Positions 23,139-31,532 of a stretch of DNA of 64,000 bases are shown here, piece by piece. The stretch spans positions 1 through 64,000 of the forward strand of contig NZ_JAKJHW010000007.1 in NCBI RefSeq assembly GCF_021646685.1. Direction: 5' to 3'. Below the pieces are notes generated by a model. That model was not told where the DNA came from. It did not search any database and saw nothing but the letters and a program-made list of their open reading frames with translations. The stretch's first letter is position 1. Each line of letters begins with the position of its first letter. Both the position numbers and the translations under genes were made by a program. The DNA is from Pseudalkalibacillus salsuginis (GTDB lineage Bacteria > Bacillota > Bacilli > Bacillales > Fictibacillaceae).

Positions 23139-24449
23139 TCATTTCGACTCAAATTGTTGAAATACCGTGTCTTCAGAAACCTTATACAGCTCTTTACCCG
23201 CAATCTTGTTGATGATCTTTTGGTTACGGACCACAGATAAGCCAAGATTAGTCGCACCAGCTCCATGGGAATGTTCCAAATTAGTCAATGTAAAAACATG
23301 ATTCGGGCGATCATCCTTAAATTCCAGACAATAATCGTATAAGACTTTATACCGTTTTTCATCCTCCCACTCGATTTCATCCCTGAATTGTTCAAACCAC
23401 TCAGGCAAATGCGGCTTGTACCCGGTGGCTAGTACGACTTTTCTCGATAAATGGCCAAACGATTCTTCCTTTTGCCATTGGTGACAGGTTAATTCATAAC
23501 CGGGCCCCTCACTATTGGGCCTAATCTTATTCACTTCAGTAAGCGGTTGGATACGAACCTTGTTGGCATTTTGATCAACAGAACGATGATACAGAAGATC
23601 ATATATTTGCTTCAATGTTTCCGGGTCGATCCCTTTTCGGAGCTGGTCGAGCGTCGAAAGTGCATCCTTTCGATCCTCAAAAGGCAGCTGATGGAAGTAT
23701 GCAATATAATCGGGGGAAAAAACCTCTTGACCTAGTTTTGCCGATTCGAGCTGCATGAATCCTGCAGACCTCGTATACCACGTCAGTTCATAGCCTTTTT
23801 TGTCTTGATCAAGCAACAGTTCGTAAAACACTTCTGCAGCACTTTGACCGGAACCGACTACCGTGATTGATTCGGATTCTTTCGCCTCATTTTCGTAAAA
23901 ACGGTACTGGCTTGAGTGAAAAACATCTTCAGAAGAACATCCATCCGTCTCCATTGGAATCATCGGCACACTTCCGGTTCCGATGACAATATGGCGTGCA
24001 TGGAATTTCTCGAGCGCCTGCGTTTCCGAATCATTCACATGAACTTTATATACTTCCTCATCCTTAATGTACTCCACATCCACCACTCTTTTTTCAAAAA
24101 CGCAGTTGTCTAATTCCGATGCTACCCATGCTCCATAATCACTATATTCCCGTCTGGGGATATCAAAACGGTTGAAGAAGTAAAATTTAAAAAGTCGATT
24201 CTTTTCATGAAGGAAATTTAAAAATGAATAAGGGCTCTTCGGATCAGCCAATGTGACGAGATCGGCAAGGAACGGGACTTGAAGATCAGACCCCTCAAGC
24301 AGCATACCCGGATGCCATTCGAACTTTGAGGTCTGATCAAAAAACAAAGCGTCAATCTCGTCGAACGGATCGACTAAAGCGGCTAAACTTAAATTGAATG
24401 GACCAATCCCGATTCCGATCAGATCATAAATTTTTTTATCACGCATCAT
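23139..24449 (-). CDS. L-lysine/L-ornithine N-monooxygenase (SidA/IucD/PvdA family)
   Basis: A 436-residue flavin-dependent N-hydroxylating monooxygenase that makes the hydroxylamine group of hydroxamate siderophores. FAD motif GIGIGPFNLSLAAL (about 11-24), the substrate-side FEWHPGMLLEGSDLQVPFLADL, NADPH motif VVGSGQSAAE (about 195) and the C-terminal ATGYKPHLPEW are seen. No siderophore synthetase or acetyltransferase is adjacent, so its partner genes must be elsewhere. Start: ATG 24449 or the next ATG, after AAGGACGTGGG. Two palindromes upstream may be operators. Confidence 0.88.
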   Translation of the reverse strand: MMRDKKIYDLIGIGIGPFNLSLAALVDPFDEIDALFFDQTSKFEWHPGMLLEGSDLQVPFLADLVTLADPKSPYSFLNFLHEKNRLFKFYFFNRFDIPRREYSDYGAWVASELDNCVFEKRVVDVEYIKDEEVYKVHVNDSETQALEKFHARHIVIGTGSVPMIPMETDGCSSEDVFHSSQYRFYENEAKESESITVVGSGQSAAEVFYELLLDQDKKGYELTWYTRSAGFMQLESAKLGQEVFSPDYIAYFHQLPFEDRKDALSTLDQLRKGIDPETLKQIYDLLYHRSVDQNANKVRIQPLTEVNKIRPNSEGPGYELTCHQWQKEESFGHLSRKVVLATGYKPHLPEWFEQFRDEIEWEDEKRYKVLYDYCLEFKDDRPNHVFTLTNLEHSHGAGATNLGLSVVRNQKIINKIAGKELYKVSEDTVFQQFESK

Positions 24450-24495
24450 CCCACGTCCTTTACCTTAGCTATTACCGTAACATCAGGCCAGATTG

Positions 24496-24567
24496 ATCAA
24501 ACATTTGATTGAACTGAAAAACTTTGTTGTCAAGCAGGATTCCTTGCTTTGAACAAACGTTTGATTC
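24496..24567 (-). promoter_or_regulatory. Twin palindromes upstream of the N-hydroxylase
   Basis: ATCAAACATTTGAT (24496-24509) and CAAACGTTTG within GAACAAACGTTTGATTC (24551-24567) share the pattern CAAACRTTTG, 55 bases centre to centre. They do not look like Fur boxes. The form suits a TetR- or LacI-type dimer. Confidence 0.4.
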
Positions 24568-24652
24568 AGCTCTTGCAAATCGTGTCGATGTTAGGATTCG
24601 TGCCACAAAATATGTGCATTTTATATTTTCACTTAATGAAAAGAGCGTAAAC

Positions 24653-24694
24653 CAAAAAATGATCGACACCCCTCAGGGCGCCGATCATCAAATT
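24653..24694 (-). terminator. Terminator of the penicillin-binding protein gene
   Basis: On the - strand ATGATCGGCGCC pairs with GGTGTCGATCAT (24688-24659), followed by TTTTTTGG. On the + strand a T6 run follows also, so it may be bidirectional. Confidence 0.85.
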
Positions 24695-24696
24695 TT

Positions 24697-26781
24697 TTAT
24701 TCTTCAGCCAGAGCATCGTTATCTTCTGATTCTTCATTTTCTGTTCCCGAATCTTCAGGCGTGTAACCTTCGTTGTAAGCTTTTACAATCTCACCAACAA
24801 TTTCAACATTAATATGGCCGCTGTTGAGGTTCGGAACAACGACTGAAAATGCAATTTCAGGGTTGTCATATGGGGCATATCCAATGAAAGTCAAGTTGTA
24901 AGCTCCTGGTCCACCCTGCCTTTGAGCTGTCCCTGTCTTACCAGCAATTTTGGTACCATTAAGCTCTCGAGCAGTTCCTCTCGAGCCATGTGTTACCATA
25001 TAGAACCCATCTTTTATGCGATTAATTTCTTCTTCCGTATTGTCAATACGGTTGATCACTTCTGTATCATATTTTGAGACAAGCGGGCCGAGCTCATCCA
25101 TACCTGTTGAATAGCGAACTTCCTTTAATAAGTGTGGTTGAATCCGATATCCTCCGTTAGCAATTGTAGAAGCATATTGTGCCATCTGGATTGGTGTATA
25201 CGTATCAAATTGTCCAATCGTATAGTCAAACAACTTTCCTGCCTCAGAGGTTTGCAAATTCCCTTCATAACCAAGTGCCTCTCCTGGAAGATCAATCCCT
25301 GTTTTCACACCCATACCTACAGAACTATAGACATCTCGTAATTTTTGAATGGTTTGAAAATACTTTGGCCGTTTATTTACACTTGCCGAGTAATGCCCAC
25401 CATTATCCGAAATTCCAAACCCTGCATGTCGTGCAACTCCGACACCCATATAGACATTGGATGACTGCTCCAGGGCCTTTATGTCATTAACGACACCAAT
25501 ATTGTTTCCGCCATATGAACTGAAAGGAGCTCTACCTCTCATATGGACAGGTTTGTCATTAATAACAGGTGCTCCACCCATTTGGTACATGGCAAGTACT
25601 GTTGCTCCTTTTACAGTAGATCCCATTTCAAAGGCTTTCTGTAATGTCGCATAGGAATCATCTGTAAACTTACCGTTTTCCAATTCCCTTCCTACCATGG
25701 CGAGAACTTCACCGGTATTCGGGTCCATCATGACAACATATGCGCTGTTGACGGGACCATCTCCTCGGCTGCGTGCCACTGAGATTTTTTCCTCGAGAAT
25801 TTTACCGACCTTTTTTTGCAGATTCATATCTATGGATAGAACAAGGTCATGCCCGCGGCTTCCCATTGAGACTTCAGGCGCCCCGATCGGTTTACCGTCC
25901 TTCGTAGTCGTGAAAGTGTATGTTTTGTCTTGTCCGCTTAGAATGCCTTCATATTGGGCTTCCAAGTAACTCGTACCGACTAAATTGTTCCTTGCATATC
26001 CTTTTAGCAGATAATGGTCAAGTTGATCCGCTGGAATGGATTTAATACTTCCAAAGAAAAACTCATTCCCTTTAGGATAGGCACGTGTAGCTGTTGACGC
26101 GATACTGAAACGTCCATCCAATTCACCTAAATGCTCCCCGATGACAGCCATCTCTTTTTCTGAAAGGCCTTTCTTCACAAAAGTGACATCCAAGTTTGTT
26201 GCACTATCAAGCTCACGTTTGACAGCAAGGATCTCTTCTTCTTTTTTATCCTCTTTTAAAGGTCTAAGGTCCTCTTCGGTGATCCGATCTCGAACTCTTT
26301 TGTATTTTTTATCGTCTTCTAATTCCTTTGAATTCAGTTCTTTTTCTGACAGTTTCATTTCATATGCCCGGAAACCTCCAGCTGATGTCTTACCTTGTTT
26401 CAGGATCCAATAATCCTGCCAGTCCCGTTTAGTTATTTTATTTGTCGGCATTTCAATCAACGCTGCGATTTTTTCTGCATATTTGAGATGTTCTTCAGCA
26501 GTCGTTCCTTGAATACGTATATATGTCAATGCAAATGATGGCATGTTTGTGACTACAACTTCTCCATTTCGATCAAACATTTTTCCGCGTTCAGTCTGGA
26601 CGGATGCTTCAATATTCGTTGTCATTTCCGACTGTGTTCTGAAATACTCCCCGTTTACGATTTGCACGAACCCTAACCTGATAATCAGTATTGTAAACAA
26701 AATAAATACAACCATGAAAAGCAGGTTGAGCCTTGCCGGGAGGAATTTCTTTTTTTTCTTTTTGTTCTCGATGTTATCCAA
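24697..26781 (-). CDS. Class B penicillin-binding protein (PBP2 type)
   Basis: A 694-residue peptidoglycan transpeptidase. Order: short basic N-terminus, one membrane anchor (about 18-40), the PBP dimerisation domain with TERGKMFDRNGEVV, and the transpeptidase domain with SxxK as STVK, SxN as SSN and KTGTAQ. The family resembles PbpA/PbpH of Bacillus, which act in rod elongation. The tail is acidic (EDSGTENEESEDNDALAEE). Start TTG 26781 after AAAGGGGAGTAAAGG. Monocistronic, closed by a terminator. Confidence 0.92.
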   Translation of the reverse strand: MDNIENKKKKKKFLPARLNLLFMVVFILFTILIIRLGFVQIVNGEYFRTQSEMTTNIEASVQTERGKMFDRNGEVVVTNMPSFALTYIRIQGTTAEEHLKYAEKIAALIEMPTNKITKRDWQDYWILKQGKTSAGGFRAYEMKLSEKELNSKELEDDKKYKRVRDRITEEDLRPLKEDKKEEEILAVKRELDSATNLDVTFVKKGLSEKEMAVIGEHLGELDGRFSIASTATRAYPKGNEFFFGSIKSIPADQLDHYLLKGYARNNLVGTSYLEAQYEGILSGQDKTYTFTTTKDGKPIGAPEVSMGSRGHDLVLSIDMNLQKKVGKILEEKISVARSRGDGPVNSAYVVMMDPNTGEVLAMVGRELENGKFTDDSYATLQKAFEMGSTVKGATVLAMYQMGGAPVINDKPVHMRGRAPFSSYGGNNIGVVNDIKALEQSSNVYMGVGVARHAGFGISDNGGHYSASVNKRPKYFQTIQKLRDVYSSVGMGVKTGIDLPGEALGYEGNLQTSEAGKLFDYTIGQFDTYTPIQMAQYASTIANGGYRIQPHLLKEVRYSTGMDELGPLVSKYDTEVINRIDNTEEEINRIKDGFYMVTHGSRGTARELNGTKIAGKTGTAQRQGGPGAYNLTFIGYAPYDNPEIAFSVVVPNLNSGHINVEIVGEIVKAYNEGYTPEDSGTENEESEDNDALAEE

Positions 26782-26910
26782 CCTTTACTCCCCTTTTAAA
26801 ACAATGTTCTAGTTCTATTATAGACCCTTTTGGATGGTAAATGTTGCACTTTTTCATCATTTTTTTACAGTAGTAGTACAGAAAATGAAGATTGAATCTT
26901 TAGTCCTAGA

Positions 26911-26938
26911 CAAAAAACTGCCTGGAGAAAGGCAGTTT
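26911..26938 (-). terminator. Hairpin with T-run between PBP gene and array 2
   Basis: AAACTGCCT/AGGCAGTTT perfect stem (26915-26938); on the - strand it is followed by TTTGTC after the stem's own T's, and on the + strand by AAATTTT. It could stop - strand transcription from beyond the NERD remnant. The 337 bases 26782-27118 hold only this hairpin and array 2. Confidence 0.6.
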
Positions 26939-26972
26939 AAATTTTCAGGTATTTCGAGCTCCCTTTAATTTA

Positions 26973-27056
26973 TAGGTAAAGTAAGTAAAAACATTGGTAA
27001 ACAGCAGAAATTTATTGGTAAAACACTCAAAAATGTTGGTAAAGAACTTATAATTC
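26973..27056. repeat. 21-bp periodic intergenic array 2 (core TTGGTAAA)
   Basis: Four units begin at 26973, 26994, 27015 and 27036, exactly 21 bases apart. Each opens with T(A/T)GGTAAA and continues with an A-rich, more variable part. It lies between the PBP gene and the NERD remnant. Confidence 0.8.
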
Positions 27057-27118
27057 TAATAAGGAATCGGTCAATATAAGGCGAAATTATACACATGAAT
27101 TATGAAGGGAATGGTTAT

Positions 27119-27646
27119 TTGATTATTAAAAAGAGAACAGTACCTTTGAAACTAAAGAAATTAAAAGCTTTATCACGAAGATTGCCATTAAGTCATCCAA
27201 GCAAAGCACTCATTGATAAACAATAAAGATTGGAAGTAATACATAAAGAAATTAAATATGCAAAAAAAGAGGTACGGAAGCTAAGCAGGGTATTGCTTAA
27301 CTCTGGCATACCTCATAATCTGGACTTATTGACAAAATATAGAATCAGAAAAACAGATGTGATCAAAGGCGTCCATTGTCCAAAATGTTTTCATTTACCC
27401 CTTTATAGAGATTGGGGAAAATGGTACTGTAGTGCTTGCAATGATTATTGTCAAGACGCACATATTAATGCACTTGAAGATTATTCACTCTTAATAGGTG
27501 ATAAAATATCAAACAGGGAAATAAGAGAATATTTAAATGTTTCTTCAGCACAAGTCGTCTATCATTTGGTAAAAGACCTAGGATTTATCTCAACGGAACG
27601 TTTCGTAACCGTACCTACATACTCCCACCACCAGAATAATCCTTAA
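27119..27646 (+). pseudogene. NERD-domain protein remnant with internal deletion
   Basis: TTG 27119 after GAAGGGAATGG opens IIKKRTVPLKLKKLKALSRRL and reads about 34 codons to a TAA, the usual N-terminus of Bacillus NERD-domain proteins. The same frame continues after the TAA with the family's C-terminal part: GVHCPKCFHLPLYRDWGKWYC..C zinc-ribbon-like cysteines, then AHINALEDYSLLI and a helix-turn-helix-like end. The nuclease-related NERD domain itself, about 200 residues in full-length members, is missing at the stop. So this is a gene that lost its core; the 138-codon rear part could still be made from a TTG at 27230. Confidence 0.75.
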
Positions 27647-28368
27647 ACCTCTAAATGTACGAGCCCGTATTTGGCGGCTGGTTCGTTGCTTTGTTTTGCC
27701 CACCATTGATTTCCATAATCAAAATGCCACCATTCCGCAGGATAGTTTGTAAATCCTGAAGAGGTCATCACATGGTTCAGCAGCTGACGATTTTTCAGAA
27801 ACATTTCCTCTTCTTCACTCAGTTTCCCACCATTGTTTTTCTTTTCTTCATAATAATTCGTCCAGGCTTGTTCAGTGAAATCATCGAACTCCGTCCCCAT
27901 AGGTAGTGGAACATCATTTTCATCTACAATCGTTACATCTACTGCTCCACCGGTAATATGTGGTGCTGGTGCTTCTTCGTTCTCTGACGGATACGAGACA
28001 AAATGGCGTGTCCCTTCTCGAAGCCTCTCCTCAGACCATTCCGGGAATTCTTGGGAAAGCCTCATCAAATAAGTTTCATAGAGTTGCTTTTGAACGGAGG
28101 TCGGTCTCCATCCATCCCAGATCAACAGTTTATGTCCATTCGGTAAATTTCGAGCTGCATCAACGAGTTTAATGACTACCTCACCTCGGACATAACAGTC
28201 ATTCAATGCGCCTGTAAGCCTCATTTCATGATACTTAGGTGCGACAACCAGCAACTCGGTATCAACACTACTTACCGAGATGAGCTCTTCCTTATTCTCT
28301 CTGATCGGAACCTTCTTCCAATCTTCAAGCGGCTGAACATGTGGTACGGGATAGTCGTTTCGATTCAT
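27643..28368 (-). CDS. D-Ala-D-Ala dipeptidase (VanX/DdpX, M15D family)
   Basis: A 241-residue zinc dipeptidase that cleaves D-Ala-D-Ala. Zinc and catalytic motifs: IWDGWRPTSVQ (Arg), HITGGAVDVTIVD (first His and Asp) and EWWHFDYGN (Glu and His). The family serves in cell-wall dipeptide recycling or, with a depsipeptide ligase, glycopeptide resistance. No signal peptide, so cytoplasmic. GGAGGCTATCTGA precedes the ATG. It overlaps the NERD remnant by four bases tail to tail and lies downstream of ddl, separated by a terminator. Confidence 0.9.
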   Translation of the reverse strand: MNRNDYPVPHVQPLEDWKKVPIRENKEELISVSSVDTELLVVAPKYHEMRLTGALNDCYVRGEVVIKLVDAARNLPNGHKLLIWDGWRPTSVQKQLYETYLMRLSQEFPEWSEERLREGTRHFVSYPSENEEAPAPHITGGAVDVTIVDENDVPLPMGTEFDDFTEQAWTNYYEEKKNNGGKLSEEEEMFLKNRQLLNHVMTSSGFTNYPAEWWHFDYGNQWWAKQSNEPAAKYGLVHLEV

Positions 28369-28590
28369 TCAGATAGCCTCCATTCTAGGACTACTTTCTT
28401 ACCTAAATTCACGTTGTAAATATTTTTAAAATTCAGTAAAGTATTCGTTTCCTAGGTATGCTTTTGTTGGTCTATCATACTTCTGCCCTTGTTACAGAGA
28501 ATTGAAACTTGGTAATGCCAACTTTCCTACAATATACGCATATATCTACTTTCTGCTTAACAGGTCATACTTCCTGCTTTTCCTTTTAAA

Positions 28591-28663
28591 ACTAAGCTTG
28601 GCAAAAGCTGAGCCTTAGGTGCTCTCATAGAAGAAAGTATTTTATACTTTCTTTAAATGCACA
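28591..28663. repeat. Dispersed hairpin repeat, copy B
   Basis: CTTGGCAAAAGCTGAGCCTTAG followed by GTGCT and then the perfect hairpin GAAAGTATTTTATACTTTC (28633-28651) and TTTAAATGCA. It is a shortened version of copy A at 1061-1160 with an identical hairpin. Confidence 0.7.
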
Positions 28664-28695
28664 CAAAAAGGACTGACCTTAAAAGTGTCAGCCCC
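28664..28695 (-). terminator. Terminator of the hydrolase-murF-ddl operon
   Basis: On the - strand GGGCTGAC pairs with GTCAGTCC (28694-28670), followed by TTTTTG. Confidence 0.85.
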
Positions 28696-28716
28696 TTATC
28701 CATCCAATAATAATTC

Positions 28717-29931
28717 TTATTGATTGGATCCTATTTTACTTTTCGAACCACCTTTTGCACCACCGCTATGGAGGGCAAACAGGTTTGATTCTACAGAGAA
28801 TGTCAGTGATTCGCGCTCACGCTCTCTCTTGAGGGCAAGCTGGATCATATCACTCGTCAATTCTTTGAACGACTTGCCTGTCGGCTCCCAAAGATAGAAT
28901 GAAAGTGATCCAGGAATCGTATTGATTTCATTGACATACACACGATCAGTCGTCTTATCGATCAAAAAGTCGATACGGGAAACACCGGAGCAGCCGAGCG
29001 TTTGGAATGTCTCTTTGGCAAGGGCTTGCACCTGGGCAGTCTTTTCGTCAGAAAGAGCTGCAGGGATTTTCCGGTTTGTGCTTTCCATTCCTTTCGAAGC
29101 ACCACCGCCTTTGGAAGATCCTCCACTTTGGTACTTGTCCTGGTATGTCAGGATATCCTTACTGCTTAATACTTCTTCACAGATCGAACTTTCCGCTTCT
29201 TCATAATCACCTAAAACAGAACAGTTGACCTCTTGTAAACTCGTAACCATTTTTTCTGCGACAATCTTATTCGCAAATTCCATCGCCAGTTCAACAGCCT
29301 CTTCAAGCTCTTCACGATTGGTCGCCTTGCTGATACCAACGCTTGACCCAAGGTTAGCAGGCTTGATGATAACAGGGTAGTTGAGCTCAGCTTCAATTTT
29401 AGCGATAAGCGCTTCCTGTTCGTTCAGCCATTTGGATGAATAGAACCATACATAATCCAGGATCGGTAGGCCTGAATCACGTAAGATCTGTTTCATCATC
29501 ACTTTATCCATGCCGACTGCAGACGAGAAGACATCACATCCGACATAAGGAATACCGTGAAGCTCGAAAAATCCTTGTAAAATCCCATCTTCTCCGAATG
29601 TTCCATGGATCACTGGGAAAGCGACATCTATTCCTGTTATGAGCTTTTTTCCGAACATCCCTGTTGTGTGCCGGTTGATGACAGGGCGTCCCTGATCATC
29701 GGTCGTAATCGTGATCCGTTCACATTGTTTCAAGAGATCATTCATGCTTTTATAGTTCTCAATCTCTAACAGTGCTTCCCCCGTATACCAATTTTTATTT
29801 TTACCTATATAAATCGGAATCGGCTCATAACGATCACTGTCCATCGCATTGATTGCTTGCAGCGCCGAGATCACTGAAACTTCGTGTTCTACTGAAACGC
29901 CCCCAAAGAAGACGCCTACTTTAATTTTCAT
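28717..29931 (-). CDS. ddl: D-alanine--D-alanine ligase
   Basis: A 404-residue ATP-grasp ligase that makes D-Ala-D-Ala for the cell wall. Seen: GGVSVEHEVSVISALQ, HGTFGEDGILQG, PVIIKPANLGSSVGISKA, RIDFLID and VNEINTIPGS. The omega-loop has LTYQDKY, keeping Tyr and Lys as in D-Ala-specific enzymes rather than VanA-type. Two oddities: a Gly/Ser/Lys-rich insertion (SGGSSKGGGASKG) after that loop and a C-terminal tail of about 35 residues with another SGGAKGGSKSK stretch, making it about 45 residues longer than usual. AGGGGTTGGAATA precedes the start. Confidence 0.92.
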   Translation of the reverse strand: MKIKVGVFFGGVSVEHEVSVISALQAINAMDSDRYEPIPIYIGKNKNWYTGEALLEIENYKSMNDLLKQCERITITTDDQGRPVINRHTTGMFGKKLITGIDVAFPVIHGTFGEDGILQGFFELHGIPYVGCDVFSSAVGMDKVMMKQILRDSGLPILDYVWFYSSKWLNEQEALIAKIEAELNYPVIIKPANLGSSVGISKATNREELEEAVELAMEFANKIVAEKMVTSLQEVNCSVLGDYEEAESSICEEVLSSKDILTYQDKYQSGGSSKGGGASKGMESTNRKIPAALSDEKTAQVQALAKETFQTLGCSGVSRIDFLIDKTTDRVYVNEINTIPGSLSFYLWEPTGKSFKELTSDMIQLALKRERERESLTFSVESNLFALHSGGAKGGSKSKIGSNQ

Positions 29932-29942
29932 TATTCCAACCC

Positions 29943-31532
29943 CTATTCATTAAATGTATCCGGAAGGTCATTTTCAATCAGAACGACCGTTTTTTCTTTT
30001 GTGATTTCATTCATTTTCATGATGGCTTCATCCAGATTGCGGGCAATATAATACTGATCTTCTGGATATTGTTCCTCTTTCAAGCCATCCTGTAACGGAA
30101 CTGTTTGTTTTTTTCCGACCAGAATAATATAGTCACATACACCTGCCGCATGTTGGCCAAGCTTCTTGTTCAGGTTGTACTCTTCTGGCCCCAGCTCGAT
30201 CATGCCTGGCGTGATCAGCACTTTATATCCTTCCATCTGTCCAAGCACATCAAGTGCCATTTTAGAGCCGACAGGGTTTGAATTGAATGCATCATCAATG
30301 ATGGTAATATTGGATGAGTGCTTTTTGATCTCCATACGATGCGGTACTGGTGCAATCTTTTTCGATGCGACTTCGATTTTCTTCTCCGGTACCCCTAGCT
30401 CAGAGGCTGCAGCAACAGCAGCTAAGATATTATAAACATTATGTTGACCCAACAGCTTCGTTTGGATGTCAATTGCCGTCCCGTCTTTTTTCACAATGCT
30501 GAAAGAAGTCCCCTTAGAAGAAAAACTGATATTTTCTGCCCTATAATCCAAATCATCTGCATGGATTCCATAATAGACGATACGGGCCTTACTTTTCGGT
30601 GCCCGCCACATAGAGTTTTCATCATCTTTGTTCAAAAAGGCGATTCCATCATCAGGAAGACTGTCAACTAACTCGAATTTCGTCTTTTTGATCGTGTCGA
30701 GCGATCCGAACGTTTCCAAGTGCTGCTCCCCAATGGAGGTAATGATTCCGTATTTTTGTTGGGCGATATCACAAACCTCTTGGATGTCATACTCTTGCTT
30801 CGCTCCCATTTCCGCTATGAAGTATTTATGGAAAGGTCTTAACATATTACGGATCGTAATCGTGACACCCATCGGCGTATTATAGCTCTCAGGGGTCATC
30901 AACACATTTGAATGGGATGAAAGGATCGTGTTCAATATATGCTTCACACTTGTTTTTCCATAGCTTCCAGTAATGCCGATCACTTCAAGGTCCGGTGATT
31001 GCCTGATGATACGCTTTGCATCGTTGGCATATCCTTGTGCAATCCTTTTTTCGATCGGTAAGTTGATGGTGTTACCAGCCATGACGACATAGAAGCTGAG
31101 TATATTCAATATGACATACACTAGCAATAATGGTACCAACGCCACTTGATTGATCAATCCGAAATAGAAGCCAAATCCAGCAATAATCACAACCAAAAGA
31201 ATGACGGTTGTCATCAAGCGTTTTACACGTGCAGTGACGACAAGTTTTTTCTTCTCTTTTTCAGTTTCCCTCAATAAGTATAGAATTACATAAAGTCCGA
31301 TAAATAATAGAATGGCAACATTGTCTAGAAAATCCACAAAAGCGAGCAATACAGTTATTAAAGGAATGAAGTCCCGCTTTCGGAAGACTTTTTTGCGGTT
31401 TTCTTTCATCCATTTCTGGAACCGCTCATTCCGATATCCATTTTGTTGCAGCATATGGATTGCTTTGCGGATTCTGGACCAAGTATAGAGGCCCCAGAAA
31501 ACAACCCCGATCACAAACAAGAAACTAAGCAT
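29943..31532 (-). CDS. Membrane-anchored MurF-like Mur ligase
   Basis: About 529 residues. The first ~175 hold four or five membrane segments, absent from ordinary MurF; then comes a Mur ligase core: ATP site GITGSYGKTSVK, central FIAEMGAKQ, GQHNVYNILAAVAAA and DDAFNSNPVGSK with a C-terminal domain. MurF adds D-Ala-D-Ala to the UDP-MurNAc-tripeptide. The frame opens at 31556, but AAGGGGTGGAAGA precedes ATG 31532, which overlaps the hydrolase stop. Placed directly before ddl, it may be a second, membrane-bound MurF for a special wall precursor; this is inference. Confidence 0.85.
   Translation of the reverse strand: MLSFLFVIGVVFWGLYTWSRIRKAIHMLQQNGYRNERFQKWMKENRKKVFRKRDFIPLITVLLAFVDFLDNVAILLFIGLYVILYLLRETEKEKKKLVVTARVKRLMTTVILLVVIIAGFGFYFGLINQVALVPLLLVYVILNILSFYVVMAGNTINLPIEKRIAQGYANDAKRIIRQSPDLEVIGITGSYGKTSVKHILNTILSSHSNVLMTPESYNTPMGVTITIRNMLRPFHKYFIAEMGAKQEYDIQEVCDIAQQKYGIITSIGEQHLETFGSLDTIKKTKFELVDSLPDDGIAFLNKDDENSMWRAPKSKARIVYYGIHADDLDYRAENISFSSKGTSFSIVKKDGTAIDIQTKLLGQHNVYNILAAVAAASELGVPEKKIEVASKKIAPVPHRMEIKKHSSNITIIDDAFNSNPVGSKMALDVLGQMEGYKVLITPGMIELGPEEYNLNKKLGQHAAGVCDYIILVGKKQTVPLQDGLKEEQYPEDQYYIARNLDEAIMKMNEITKEKTVVLIENDLPDTFNE

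Larger units (their letters stand above)
28369..28716. other. Gene-free stretch between ddl and the dipeptidase gene
   Basis: It holds copy B of the dispersed hairpin repeat (28591-28663), the ddl terminator (28664-28695) and, near 28369-28440, the presumed dipeptidase promoter. I see no ORF in it. Confidence 0.6.

Noticed and set aside
24496-24567. Fur boxes before the N-hydroxylase
   Set aside because: The palindromes have a CAAACRTTTG core and do not fit the GATAATGATAATCATTATC type.
28717-29931. VanA-type D-Ala-D-Lac ligase
   Set aside because: The omega-loop keeps Tyr and Lys in TYQDKY, as in D-Ala-D-Ala ligases.
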